From positions 1 to 64,000 of the forward strand of contig VSCH01000006.1 in assembly GCA_047459075.1 (NCBI GenBank): DNA of 64,000 nucleotides. The letters run 5' to 3'. Numbering within the stretch: the stretch's first letter is position 1; the number at the start of each line of letters is the position of its first letter. Shown here one piece after another: positions 57,296 to 64,000 of the stretch. Under the pieces are notes generated by a model. The model was not told the DNA's origin. It did no database searches and saw only the letters and a list, made by a program, of their open reading frames with translations. This stretch comes from ZC4RG19 sp017577565. Lineage in GTDB: Bacteria; Actinomycetota; Acidimicrobiia; Acidimicrobiales; VFJN01. The position numbers and the translations under genes are program-made.

Positions 57296-58864
57296 ATGAG
57301 CTGGACCCACCCCACCCTGCACCTGCCGGCGGACCTGCCCGTCGACGCCGTCGCCTTCAGCCTCAACGCCGTGCTGGAGGCCACGGCCGCCGACGATGCC
57401 GCGGCGGCCCCGGACCCCGACGGCGGGCTGCTGCTGCCCGCCGCCGGCGTGCGCCGGCTCGCGGACGCGCTGCGCCGGGCCGGCGTCCCGGCGCAGCTGC
57501 TCCTGCCCCGGGCCCAGTCCAACGGTCACGGCCACCGCCACGCCGACGGCGGCGCCGCGCTCGCCGACCGGCTCGCCGCCGCCGGCCTCGGCCCGGACGT
57601 CCTCCGGCCCGTCCCGCCGGACGCCGAGGCGACCGAGGCGGTCCGGGGCCGCACGCTCGTCGTCACCCGTTGCCGGGAGACGGCCTCGGGGCTGTCCGCG
57701 GCGGGCCACCCCGTCGTCGTCGTCGACCGTCGCCCGCCCCACCACGACGTGCTCGCCTGGCTCGCGGCCCGGGTCGGCCCCTTCGCCGCCGCGGCCACGC
57801 TGGTCGCCCCGCCGGACGAGCGGGCAGGGGCCGCGGCCCGCGCCCACCACCTGCGCCTGACCAAGCCGCCCGGCTCGCTCGGCCGCCTCGAGGACCTCGG
57901 CGCCCAGCTGGCCGCCATCGCCGGCGTGTCGCCGCCACCGGTCCCCCGGCCCGTGGCCACGGCGGTCTTCGCCGGCGACCACGGCGTGCACGCCCAGGGG
58001 GTCAGCCCGTGGCCGCAGGAGGTCACCGCCCAGATGGTGGCCAACTTCCTCGCCGGCGGCGCGGCGATCAACGTGCTCGCCGGGCGCACCGGCGACGAGC
58101 TCGTGGTCGTCGACGTCGGCGTCGCCGGCGACGTCGACGTGCCCGCCGGACCGGTGGGCGGCGGGGCCCGGGCGTCCCGGCTCGTCAGCCGCAAGGTGCG
58201 CCCCGGCACGGCCGACCTGTCGACCGGGCCGGCCATGTCGGTCGAGGACGCGCGCCGGGCGCTGGACGTCGGGGCGGAGACGGCGCTGGAGCTGGTCGCC
58301 GGCGGCGCCCGGTGCCTGGTCACCGGCGACATGGGCATCGCCAACACGACGCCCGCCGCCGCGCTCATCGCCTGCCTCACCGACCGCCCGGCCAGCGCCG
58401 TGACCGGCCGGGGCACGGGCGTCGACGACCAGGTGCTCACCCGCAAGACGGCGCTCGTCGCGGCCGCGGTCGCCCGTGCCCGCTACCAGCACGGCGACGA
58501 CACCCTCGCCCTGCTGGCCGAGGTCGGCGGCCTGGAGCACGCCGCGCTCGCCGGGTTCATCGTCGCGGGGGCGGCGCTGCAGGTGCCCGTCGTGGTCGAC
58601 GGCGTCATCGCCGCCTCGGCGCTGCTGGTCGCCAGCCGCCTGGTGCCGGGCGTCGAGCGCTGCGTCGTCGCCGGCCACCGCTCGGCCGAGCCGGGGGCGT
58701 CGGTCGTCCTCGAGACGCTCGGGCTCGACCCGCTGCTCGACCTCGGCATGCGGCTGGGCGAGGGCACGGGTGCCGCGCTGGCCGTGCCGGTCGTCGAGGC
58801 CGCGGCCCGCGTCCTGCACGAGATGGCCACCTTCGAGGACGCCGGGGTGGCGGACGCCCGCTGA
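57296..58864 (+). CDS. cobT: Nicotinate-nucleotide--dimethylbenzimidazole phosphoribosyltransferase with an unusual N-terminal extension
   Basis: A 522-residue protein. Residues 188-522 form a normal CobT: LTKPPGSLGRLEDLGAQLA, FAGDHGVHAQGVSPWPQEVT, GDMGIANTTPAAA and the catalytic Glu in RLGEGTGAALAVP. It makes alpha-ribazole phosphate for CobS. Residues 1-187 have no CobT counterpart; they look like an alpha/beta domain (VDAVAFSLNAVLEA, GRTLVVTRCRETASGLS) of unknown role. ATG 57296 is chosen over ATG 57227. Neither has a good ribosome site, and the 137-base gap after cobC contains no recognisable riboswitch. Confidence 0.88.
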   Translation: MSWTHPTLHLPADLPVDAVAFSLNAVLEATAADDAAAAPDPDGGLLLPAAGVRRLADALRRAGVPAQLLLPRAQSNGHGHRHADGGAALADRLAAAGLGPDVLRPVPPDAEATEAVRGRTLVVTRCRETASGLSAAGHPVVVVDRRPPHHDVLAWLAARVGPFAAAATLVAPPDERAGAAARAHHLRLTKPPGSLGRLEDLGAQLAAIAGVSPPPVPRPVATAVFAGDHGVHAQGVSPWPQEVTAQMVANFLAGGAAINVLAGRTGDELVVVDVGVAGDVDVPAGPVGGGARASRLVSRKVRPGTADLSTGPAMSVEDARRALDVGAETALELVAGGARCLVTGDMGIANTTPAAALIACLTDRPASAVTGRGTGVDDQVLTRKTALVAAAVARARYQHGDDTLALLAEVGGLEHAALAGFIVAGAALQVPVVVDGVIAASALLVASRLVPGVERCVVAGHRSAEPGASVVLETLGLDPLLDLGMRLGEGTGAALAVPVVEAAARVLHEMATFEDAGVADAR

Positions 58865-58931
58865 CCGGCGCCCGAGCCGCGGGCGGGGCACCACCGCCGG
58901 CCGGCCGAGGGGGGTTAGTGTGAGCAGCCGC

Positions 58932-60110
58932 GTGACCGATCGCTTCCACGATCCCGAGCGCCCGCGGGGTGATCCGCGACGTGTGTTCATCCCGGCGCCG
59001 TCCACGTCGCCGGGCCGCGGCGCGCCCGGCGGCTCCGTGGCGCCGCCGCGGCCCCGCCGCGCGCCGGCGCCACCGCCGGGACGCCCGAGCGGTCCCCCGC
59101 CGTCGCGCCCCCGCCCGCCGGGCGGCCCGCCCCGGCCGCCGGGGCGCGGCCGCACCGGGCCCTGGTACCGACGCGTGCGGTGGCGGCGGGTGCTGCTCGT
59201 CACCGGCCTGGTGCTCGTGGCCGCGCTGGTCGGCGGCTACCTCTACGCCCGCAGCATCTTCAACCGCATCGAGCGGGTCGACGTCGGCGACTCGCTGACC
59301 TCGGCCTCGCACGGGACCAACTACCTGATCGTCGGGTCGGACTCCCGGGCCAACGTCACCGGCGAGGGCGACGCCGGCTTCAACGGCGCCGACGCGCCCG
59401 GCGGCCAGCGGGCCGACACGATCATGGTGCTGCACCTCGAGGGCGGCCGGGCCCAGATGCTGTCGATCCCCCGCGACCTCTACGTGCCCATCGCGGGCAC
59501 GGACGGCAGCGCCAAGATCAACGCCGCCTACAACGCCGACCTCGGCGGCGGCCCCGAGCGGCTCATCGACACGATCACCCAGGAGCTCGGCATCCCCATC
59601 GACCGCTACATGGAGGTCGACTTCGTCAGCTTCGCCGGCCTGGTCGACAGCCTCGGCGGGGTCACCATCGAGTTCGAGCACCCCGCCCGCGACCTCCACT
59701 CGGGCCTCTGGGTGCCGGAGCCCGGCGCCGTCGAGCTCGACGGCGAGCAGGCCCTGGCGTACGTCCGGTCCCGCCACTTCGAGGAGGCGATCGACGGCCA
59801 GTGGGTGGAGGACCCCCGCGGCGACCTCGGGCGCATCGAGCGCCAGCAGCGGTTCCTCTCGGTCGTCATCGACGAGCTGAGCGGCACCAAGAACCCGTTC
59901 CGCCTGGCAAGCACGGCGAGCAGCATGGCCGAGGGCCTGCGCATCGACCACGAGATGTCGATGTGGGACGCCGTCACCTTCGCGTGGGGCATGCGGGGCC
60001 TGGCCGAGCCGCTCGACCCGCTGCCGGTCGACAACGACCGCAACGCCGCCGGCGCGGTGCTCATCCTGCGCGAGGAGGAGGCCCAGCCGATCCTCGACCA
60101 GGTCCGCTGA
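58932..60110 (+). CDS. LytR-CpsA-Psr (LCP) family protein
   Basis: A 392-residue LCP phosphotransferase that attaches lipid-linked wall glycans to peptidoglycan. A Pro/Arg-rich cytosolic start (1-75) precedes one membrane helix (VLLVTGLVLVAALVGGYLYA), then the LCP domain: NYLIVGSDSRANVTG, GQRADTIMVLHLEGGRAQMLSIPRDL, KINAAYNADLGGGPERL and ALAYVRSRHFEEA. These Arg/Asp residues bind the polyprenyl pyrophosphate. It is a plausible acceptor-end partner of the envelope glycan island. GTG 58932 is chosen because TAGTGT (58916-58921) overlaps the alternative GTG 58920. Confidence 0.9.
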   Translation: MTDRFHDPERPRGDPRRVFIPAPSTSPGRGAPGGSVAPPRPRRAPAPPPGRPSGPPPSRPRPPGGPPRPPGRGRTGPWYRRVRWRRVLLVTGLVLVAALVGGYLYARSIFNRIERVDVGDSLTSASHGTNYLIVGSDSRANVTGEGDAGFNGADAPGGQRADTIMVLHLEGGRAQMLSIPRDLYVPIAGTDGSAKINAAYNADLGGGPERLIDTITQELGIPIDRYMEVDFVSFAGLVDSLGGVTIEFEHPARDLHSGLWVPEPGAVELDGEQALAYVRSRHFEEAIDGQWVEDPRGDLGRIERQQRFLSVVIDELSGTKNPFRLASTASSMAEGLRIDHEMSMWDAVTFAWGMRGLAEPLDPLPVDNDRNAAGAVLILREEEAQPILDQVR

Positions 60111-60133
60111 CCCGCGCCGCCGGCCGGGCGGGC

Positions 60134-61510
60134 TCAGGGCAGGACGGCGTGGGGGTTGAGCACGCCGTCGGGGTCGAGCGCCCGCTTCACCGCCCGCATG
60201 GCGGCCACCTCGGCCGGCGAGCGGTCGCGCTCCAGCCAGCGCCGCTTCAGCGTGCCGATGCCGTGCTCGGCGCTGATCGACCCGCCCCGCTCGACGACGA
60301 GCGCCAGCACGAGGTCGTCGACCTCCTCGTCGTCGGCCGGCGGGCCCGCGACGTTGACGTGCACGTTCCCGTCGCCGACGTGCCCGAACAGCAGCGTCCG
60401 GGCCTCGGGGCGGGCGGCCCGGACCCGCTCGACGACCTCGTGGCAGAACCCGGCGAGCTCGCCGGCGGGCAGCGTCACGTCGAGCTTGTGCACGACGCCG
60501 AAGCGGGCCCCGGCCTCCGAGTGCGCCTCCCGCCAGCGCCAGAGGCGCGCCCGGTCGGCCCGCTCGGTGGCCACGGCGGCGCCGGTCACCTCGGGGCGGC
60601 CGTCGAGCGCGGCCGCCAGGTGCGGCAGGGGGTCCTCGGCGCCCCCCGCCTCGACGATCAGGTAGGCGCCGGCCCCGGGGGCCACCGGGGGCGGCGCGCC
60701 GAGGTGCTCGGCGACGAGCCGCAGGCTCGGCCCGGTCATCATCTCCAGGGCCAGCACCTCCGGCAGCGCCCACCGCAGCTCGGCGGCCAGCGCCACGGCG
60801 TCCTCGATCGACGCCACCCCGGCCAGCGCGGTGACGACGTGCCGCGGGCGGGGCACGAGTCGCAGGCGGGCGGCGGTGACGATGCCGAGGGTGCCCTCGC
60901 TGCCGCACAGCAGCTGGGCGAGGTCGTAGCCGGTGTTGTCCTTGACGAGACCGCCGAGGCGGCTGATCACCTCGCCGGTGCCGAGCACCGCCTCGACGCC
61001 GACCACCTGGGCCCGCATGGCGCCGTGGCGGACGACGTGCAGGCCGCCGGCGTTGGTGGCCACCATGCCGCCGACGGTGGCGCTGGCCCGCGAGCCGAGG
61101 TCGACGCCGAACGCCAGGCCCGCGGCGTCGGCGTGGGCGGCCAGGGTCGCCAGCGTCACGCCCGCGCCGGCGGTCACCTGGCCCGCCAGTCGGTCGACCG
61201 GGTCGAGCCGGCGCAGCCGGCCGAGGCTGACGACGACCTCGCCGGCCAGCGGCACGCCACCCGCCACCAGGCCGGTGTTGCCGCCCTGGGGCACGAGCGG
61301 GACGCCGTGCGCCCGGGCCAGGCGCACCAGCTCGGCGACCTCCTCCGTCGAGCCGGGCCGCACGACCGCGGGCGTGGCGCCCCGGTAGCGGCCCGTCCAG
61401 TCGGTGGCGTAGCCGGCGGTCACGTCGGGGTCGACGAGCACGTGCGCGTCGCCCACGACGGCCCGGCAGGCGGCGAGGAACGCGGGGTCGACGGCCGGGG
61501 TGGGCACCAC
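60134..61510 (-). CDS. FAD-binding oxidase (2-hydroxyacid/D-lactate dehydrogenase-like)
   Basis: A 458-residue flavoprotein of the GlcD/D-2-hydroxyglutarate dehydrogenase type. The FAD domain has GVPLVPQGGNTGLVAGGVP and ASATVGGMVATNAGG. The C-terminal domain has FGHVGDGNVHVNV and AEHGIGTLKRRWLERD, carrying the metal- and substrate-binding histidines. It oxidises a 2-hydroxyacid and passes electrons to an unknown acceptor. GTG 61510 is chosen because TAGCGT ends seven bases upstream. The gene sits just downstream of the fumarylacetoacetase gene but has its own promoter. Confidence 0.92.
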   Translation of the reverse strand: MVPTPAVDPAFLAACRAVVGDAHVLVDPDVTAGYATDWTGRYRGATPAVVRPGSTEEVAELVRLARAHGVPLVPQGGNTGLVAGGVPLAGEVVVSLGRLRRLDPVDRLAGQVTAGAGVTLATLAAHADAAGLAFGVDLGSRASATVGGMVATNAGGLHVVRHGAMRAQVVGVEAVLGTGEVISRLGGLVKDNTGYDLAQLLCGSEGTLGIVTAARLRLVPRPRHVVTALAGVASIEDAVALAAELRWALPEVLALEMMTGPSLRLVAEHLGAPPPVAPGAGAYLIVEAGGAEDPLPHLAAALDGRPEVTGAAVATERADRARLWRWREAHSEAGARFGVVHKLDVTLPAGELAGFCHEVVERVRAARPEARTLLFGHVGDGNVHVNVAGPPADDEEVDDLVLALVVERGGSISAEHGIGTLKRRWLERDRSPAEVAAMRAVKRALDPDGVLNPHAVLP

Positions 61511-61517
61511 GGCCGCG

Positions 61518-61523
61518 ACGCTA
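61518..61523 (-). promoter_or_regulatory. Leaderless -10 hexamer of the FAD oxidase gene
   Basis: TAGCGT, seven bases, GTG 61510 on the minus strand. It overlaps the last codons of the fumarylacetoacetase gene upstream. Confidence 0.5.
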
Positions 61524-62777
61524 GCGACCGCCCGGGACGGCCCCGGGCACGACGCGCCCCCGGGCCTCGCCGAGGCTGATCCGCACGCCGTCGCCCACCG
61601 CCGCCTCACCCCGCAGGACGACCTCGTCGCCGTCCTCGAGGAAGGTGCGCCGCACCCCGCCGACCTCGAGCGGCTCCCGCCCGCCCCGGGTCAGCTCGAT
61701 CAGGCTGCCCTCCGTGCCCGGCGCCGGGCCGGAGACGGTGCCCGACGCGAGCAGGTCGCCGGTGCGGAGGTGGGCGCCGTTGACCGTCGCGTGGGCGATC
61801 TGCTGGGGCAGGCGCCAGTAGAGGCCGGCGGCCGACGTGCGGCTGACCACCTCCTCGACGGCGGTCCCCGCCGGGCGGAGCGCCACCGACAGGTCGACGG
61901 CCAGCACCCAGTCGTCCTCCGGGCGCAGGCGCAGGTACGGCAGCGGCTCGGGGTCCTGCGGCCGGCCCGGCACCCGGCACGGCGCCAGCGCGTCGAGCGG
62001 CGTGACCCAGGCGGCGAGCGTCGTGGCGAACGACTTGCCGAGGAAGGGCCCGAGCGGCTGGTACTCCCACGCCTGGATGTCGCGGGCCGACCAGTCGTTG
62101 AGCAGCGCGATCCCGAAGACGTGCTCGGCCGCCCGGTCCGTCGGGACCGGCCGCCCCGGGACCGACGGCACGCCCACCACCGCCGCGACCTCCAGCTCGA
62201 TGTCGAGCCGCTCGGACGGCCCGAACACGACCTCGTCCCCCACCCGGCGCTGCCCGGACGGCCGGGGGACCGGCGTACCCGACACGGCGACCGTCCCGGC
62301 CCGCCCGTGGTAGCCGACCGGCAGGTGGCGCCAGTTGGGCAGCAGCGGCTCGCCGTCGGGGCGGAACAGGCGGCCGAGGTTCGTCGCGTGCTCGAGCGAG
62401 CTGTAGAAGTCGACGTAGTCGGCGACCTCGACCGGCAGGTGCGCCCGGGTGCGGTCGACGGGCACGAGCGCCGGCTCCACCAGCGGCCGGGCGGCGGCGT
62501 CGCAGACCAGCTCGGTCAGCCGGGACCGCACGTGCCGCCAGGCGTCCGGCCCCGCGGCCATGAAGGCGTTGAGGGAGGGCCGGGCGAAGACGTCGCCCAC
62601 GGCGCCGACGCCGCCGGCGTCGTCGGCGGCGAGCCGCGCCAGGTCGACGACGTGGTCGCCGATGCGGGCGCCGACCCGGGCCGGCCCGTCACCGGTCGAG
62701 AACACGCCGTAGGGCAGGTGCTCCGCCGGGAAGCCCGACCCGTCGGCCCCCGGCACCCACGACCGCAGCGCGGTCAC
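61521..62777 (-). CDS. fahA: Fumarylacetoacetase
   Basis: A 418-residue enzyme that splits fumarylacetoacetate into fumarate and acetoacetate, the last step of tyrosine/homogentisate breakdown. The N-terminal SH3-like part (YGVFSTGDGPARVGARIGDHVVD) leads to the FAH domain with DYVDFYSSLEHATNLGRLFRP, LPVGYHGRAGTVAVSG, and SARDIQAWEYQPLGPFLGKSF, which supply the catalytic His and metal ligands. The GTG start overlaps the stop of the unknown gene upstream (GTGA), so both are translated together. Confidence 0.96.
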   Translation of the reverse strand: MTALRSWVPGADGSGFPAEHLPYGVFSTGDGPARVGARIGDHVVDLARLAADDAGGVGAVGDVFARPSLNAFMAAGPDAWRHVRSRLTELVCDAAARPLVEPALVPVDRTRAHLPVEVADYVDFYSSLEHATNLGRLFRPDGEPLLPNWRHLPVGYHGRAGTVAVSGTPVPRPSGQRRVGDEVVFGPSERLDIELEVAAVVGVPSVPGRPVPTDRAAEHVFGIALLNDWSARDIQAWEYQPLGPFLGKSFATTLAAWVTPLDALAPCRVPGRPQDPEPLPYLRLRPEDDWVLAVDLSVALRPAGTAVEEVVSRTSAAGLYWRLPQQIAHATVNGAHLRTGDLLASGTVSGPAPGTEGSLIELTRGGREPLEVGGVRRTFLEDGDEVVLRGEAAVGDGVRISLGEARGRVVPGAVPGGR

Positions 62778-63544
62778 AGGAGCCCCCGCTCGGCCAGCGC
62801 CGCGAGCGGCTCGTCGATCGAGCAGGTGCCGATGGACGCCAGCAGCCGGCGGGCGCCCTGCAGGCGGGAGGGCAGGACGGCGGCGGCCGGCTCCTCGTAG
62901 GTGAGGACCGCGGTCACGTCCGTCACCGTCGCGCCGCCGGCGGCCGCCGCGGCCGCGGCCAGCAGGTTGACGAACCCGTGGCGGGCCCCCTCGGGCCCGC
63001 CGGCCCGGTAGTAGGGCTGGTGCAGCCCGGCGGTGGCCTTGAGCGGCAGCCCCCGGGTGGCGCAGCCGACGAGCACCTCGGCCAGCCAGGACGGCCGGGG
63101 CACGGCGTCCGGGGTCAGGCCGCCGCAGCGCACCTTGGCCCGGGCGCCGGCGCCCTCGACGGCGTCGAGGGCCGCCTGCACGTCGCCGTGGTGGGGCAGC
63201 TCGAGGTAGCGGAGCACGTTGGCCGGCGGCGCCGGCATCCGCACGCCGAGGGGCGCCTCGACCTGCACGACGCCCGGCGTCGCCAGGGCCCGGCCCCAGT
63301 CGACCGGGCCGTCGTGGCCGATGAGGCCGAGCGCCGGCGGCCGCGCCGCCCCCGCGGCGACGCAGGCCTCGAGCTCGGCCAGGCGCCCCACCGGGCAGAG
63401 GAACGGGCCCACGACGCCGTGGTGGGGGCCGTCGAGCGCCCGGGCGTGGGCCGCGAGCGCCTCGGCCATCGGGAGCCTGGCGGGCGGGAACAGCCCGGCG
63501 TCGTCGAAGAGGCGGACGAGCGCGTGATCGAGGGGTCCAGCCAA
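62774..63544 (-). CDS. Unknown protein of the homogentisate catabolic operon
   Basis: A 256-residue soluble protein. It opens LDHALVRLFDDAGLFPPARLPMAEAL, has ALGLIGHDGPVDWGRAL and AKVRCGGLTPDAVPRPSWL, and a central GLPLKATAGLHQPYYRAGG then RHGFVNLLAAAAAAAGG. Alternating strands and helices suggest a TIM-barrel-like fold. Similar actinobacterial proteins near fumarylacetoacetase genes remain uncharacterised. A role replacing or assisting maleylacetoacetate isomerase is possible but unproven. The TTG start at 63544 is supported by GGAGG six to seven bases upstream, and it is coupled to fahA. Confidence 0.82.
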   Translation of the reverse strand: MAGPLDHALVRLFDDAGLFPPARLPMAEALAAHARALDGPHHGVVGPFLCPVGRLAELEACVAAGAARPPALGLIGHDGPVDWGRALATPGVVQVEAPLGVRMPAPPANVLRYLELPHHGDVQAALDAVEGAGARAKVRCGGLTPDAVPRPSWLAEVLVGCATRGLPLKATAGLHQPYYRAGGPEGARHGFVNLLAAAAAAAGGATVTDVTAVLTYEEPAAAVLPSRLQGARRLLASIGTCSIDEPLAALAERGLL

Positions 63545-63565
63545 CCAGGCACCTCCGGGCGACGG

Positions 63566-63575
63566 AGGTTAGTGT
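63566..63575. promoter_or_regulatory. Overlapping divergent promoters of the homogentisate genes
   Basis: AGGTTAGTGT holds TAACCT on the minus strand (63571-63566) for the unknown-fahA operon and TAGTGT on the plus strand (63570-63575) for the dioxygenase gene. Both genes then have leaders with Shine-Dalgarno sequences, unlike the leaderless pairs. Confidence 0.45.
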
Positions 63576-63647
63576 CCGCCTGCGGGCCGATGTGCCCGCT
63601 GTCACCCAACTGGCACACAGCACCCGCCGGCCGCCCAGGAGGTGCCG

Positions 63648-64000
63648 ATGCCGCACTACCGCCGGGTGGGCGAGGTCCCGCCCAAGCGCCACACCCAGTT
63701 CCGCGCCCCCGACGGCAGCCTCTACGCCGAGGAGCTCATGGGCGCCGACGGCTTCTCGTCGGACTCGGCGCTGCTCTACCACCGCCGGCCCCCCACCGCC
63801 CTCGTCGGGGCCGAGACGGTCCGGCCGCCCGCCGGCGACGGCGCCGGCGTCACGCCCAACGAGCCGCTCCTCCCCCGCCACTTCCGCACCGGCGAGCTCG
63901 AGCCGGGCGGCGACCTCGTCGGTGGCCGCTGGCTGCTGCTCGCCAACGACGACGTGCGCCTGCTCGCCGCCGCGGCCACCGAGCCGAGCGGGCTCTACCG
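63648..64000 (+). CDS. hmgA: Homogentisate 1,2-dioxygenase (N-terminal part, continues beyond the window)
   Basis: The first 117 codons are visible and the frame is open to the right edge. It starts MPHYRRVGEVPPKRHTQF, continues LYAEELMGADGFSSDSALLYHRRPP and VTPNEPLLPRHFRTGELEPGG, characteristic of bacterial homogentisate dioxygenase. The iron-binding half lies outside the window. The enzyme opens homogentisate to maleylacetoacetate, upstream of FahA. ATG 63648 has AGGAGGT four bases away, one of the strongest ribosome sites here. It diverges from the fahA operon. Confidence 0.9.
   Translation, partial: MPHYRRVGEVPPKRHTQFRAPDGSLYAEELMGADGFSSDSALLYHRRPPTALVGAETVRPPAGDGAGVTPNEPLLPRHFRTGELEPGGDLVGGRWLLLANDDVRLLAAAATEPSGLY

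Overview
The window is very GC-rich, densely packed DNA from an actinobacterium. A mycothiol ligase (mshC), an F420 reductase (npdG), an AftD-like arabinosyltransferase and many start codons preceded only by a -10 hexamer all point to Actinobacteria. Overall gene content suggests the class Acidimicrobiia; that placement is inference. No stretch longer than about 230 bases lacks a gene. I found no tRNA, rRNA, CRISPR array, transposase or prophage gene.

Layout. 1-6018 (mostly minus): a partial membrane protein, a HIT protein coupled to thrS, a PlsC-type acyltransferase, and an npdG-mshC pair. 6118-11680: a lone ABC ATPase, a START-like protein, a thiamine-pyrophosphokinase-like gene coupled to a TetR regulator, a divergent long-chain-type acyl-CoA dehydrogenase, an O-methyltransferase, and a coupled pair of unknown genes. 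11807-17712: a complete five-gene peptide-type ABC importer with a recognisable promoter. 17732-21348: a TIGR03085-type protein and a cyclophilin fired from one symmetric promoter, then an acyl-CoA thioesterase and acyl-CoA ligase. 21410-23928: an AmmeMemoRadiSam module (radical SAM enzyme plus a MEMO-AMMECR1 fusion). 24080-27541: a conservon-like sensor kinase and roadblock protein, then two tiny divergent genes around DnaA-box-like sequences.

27555-46697 is a cell-envelope glycan island: three or four polytopic GT-C-like glycosyltransferases (one fused to an acyltransferase), a UDP-galactopyranose-mutase-like flavoprotein, a polyprenyl-phosphate mannose synthase, GT4 and GT2 enzymes, a methyltransferase and an AftD homologue. 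The polyprenyl-phosphate sugar made by the GT2 synthase is the expected donor for the membrane enzymes. 46788-49172 holds an M18 aminopeptidase, a J-domain protein and MsrB. 49197-51496 holds a ParA ATPase translationally coupled to a CYTH-CHAD protein, which I consider the best candidate for an undescribed system. 51566-53960: an SGNH hydrolase, fructosamine kinase and low-molecular-weight phosphatase. 54043-58864 is a cobalamin late-assembly cluster (cobU, cobS, cbiB, cobC, cobT). The end holds an LCP protein, an FAD-linked oxidase, and homogentisate catabolism (fumarylacetoacetase, an unknown protein, and divergently a partial homogentisate dioxygenase).

Recurring regulatory theme: at least ten genes begin 6-7 bases after a TANNNT hexamer with no Shine-Dalgarno, as expected for leaderless mRNAs. 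At three divergent gene pairs the two -10 hexamers overlap.
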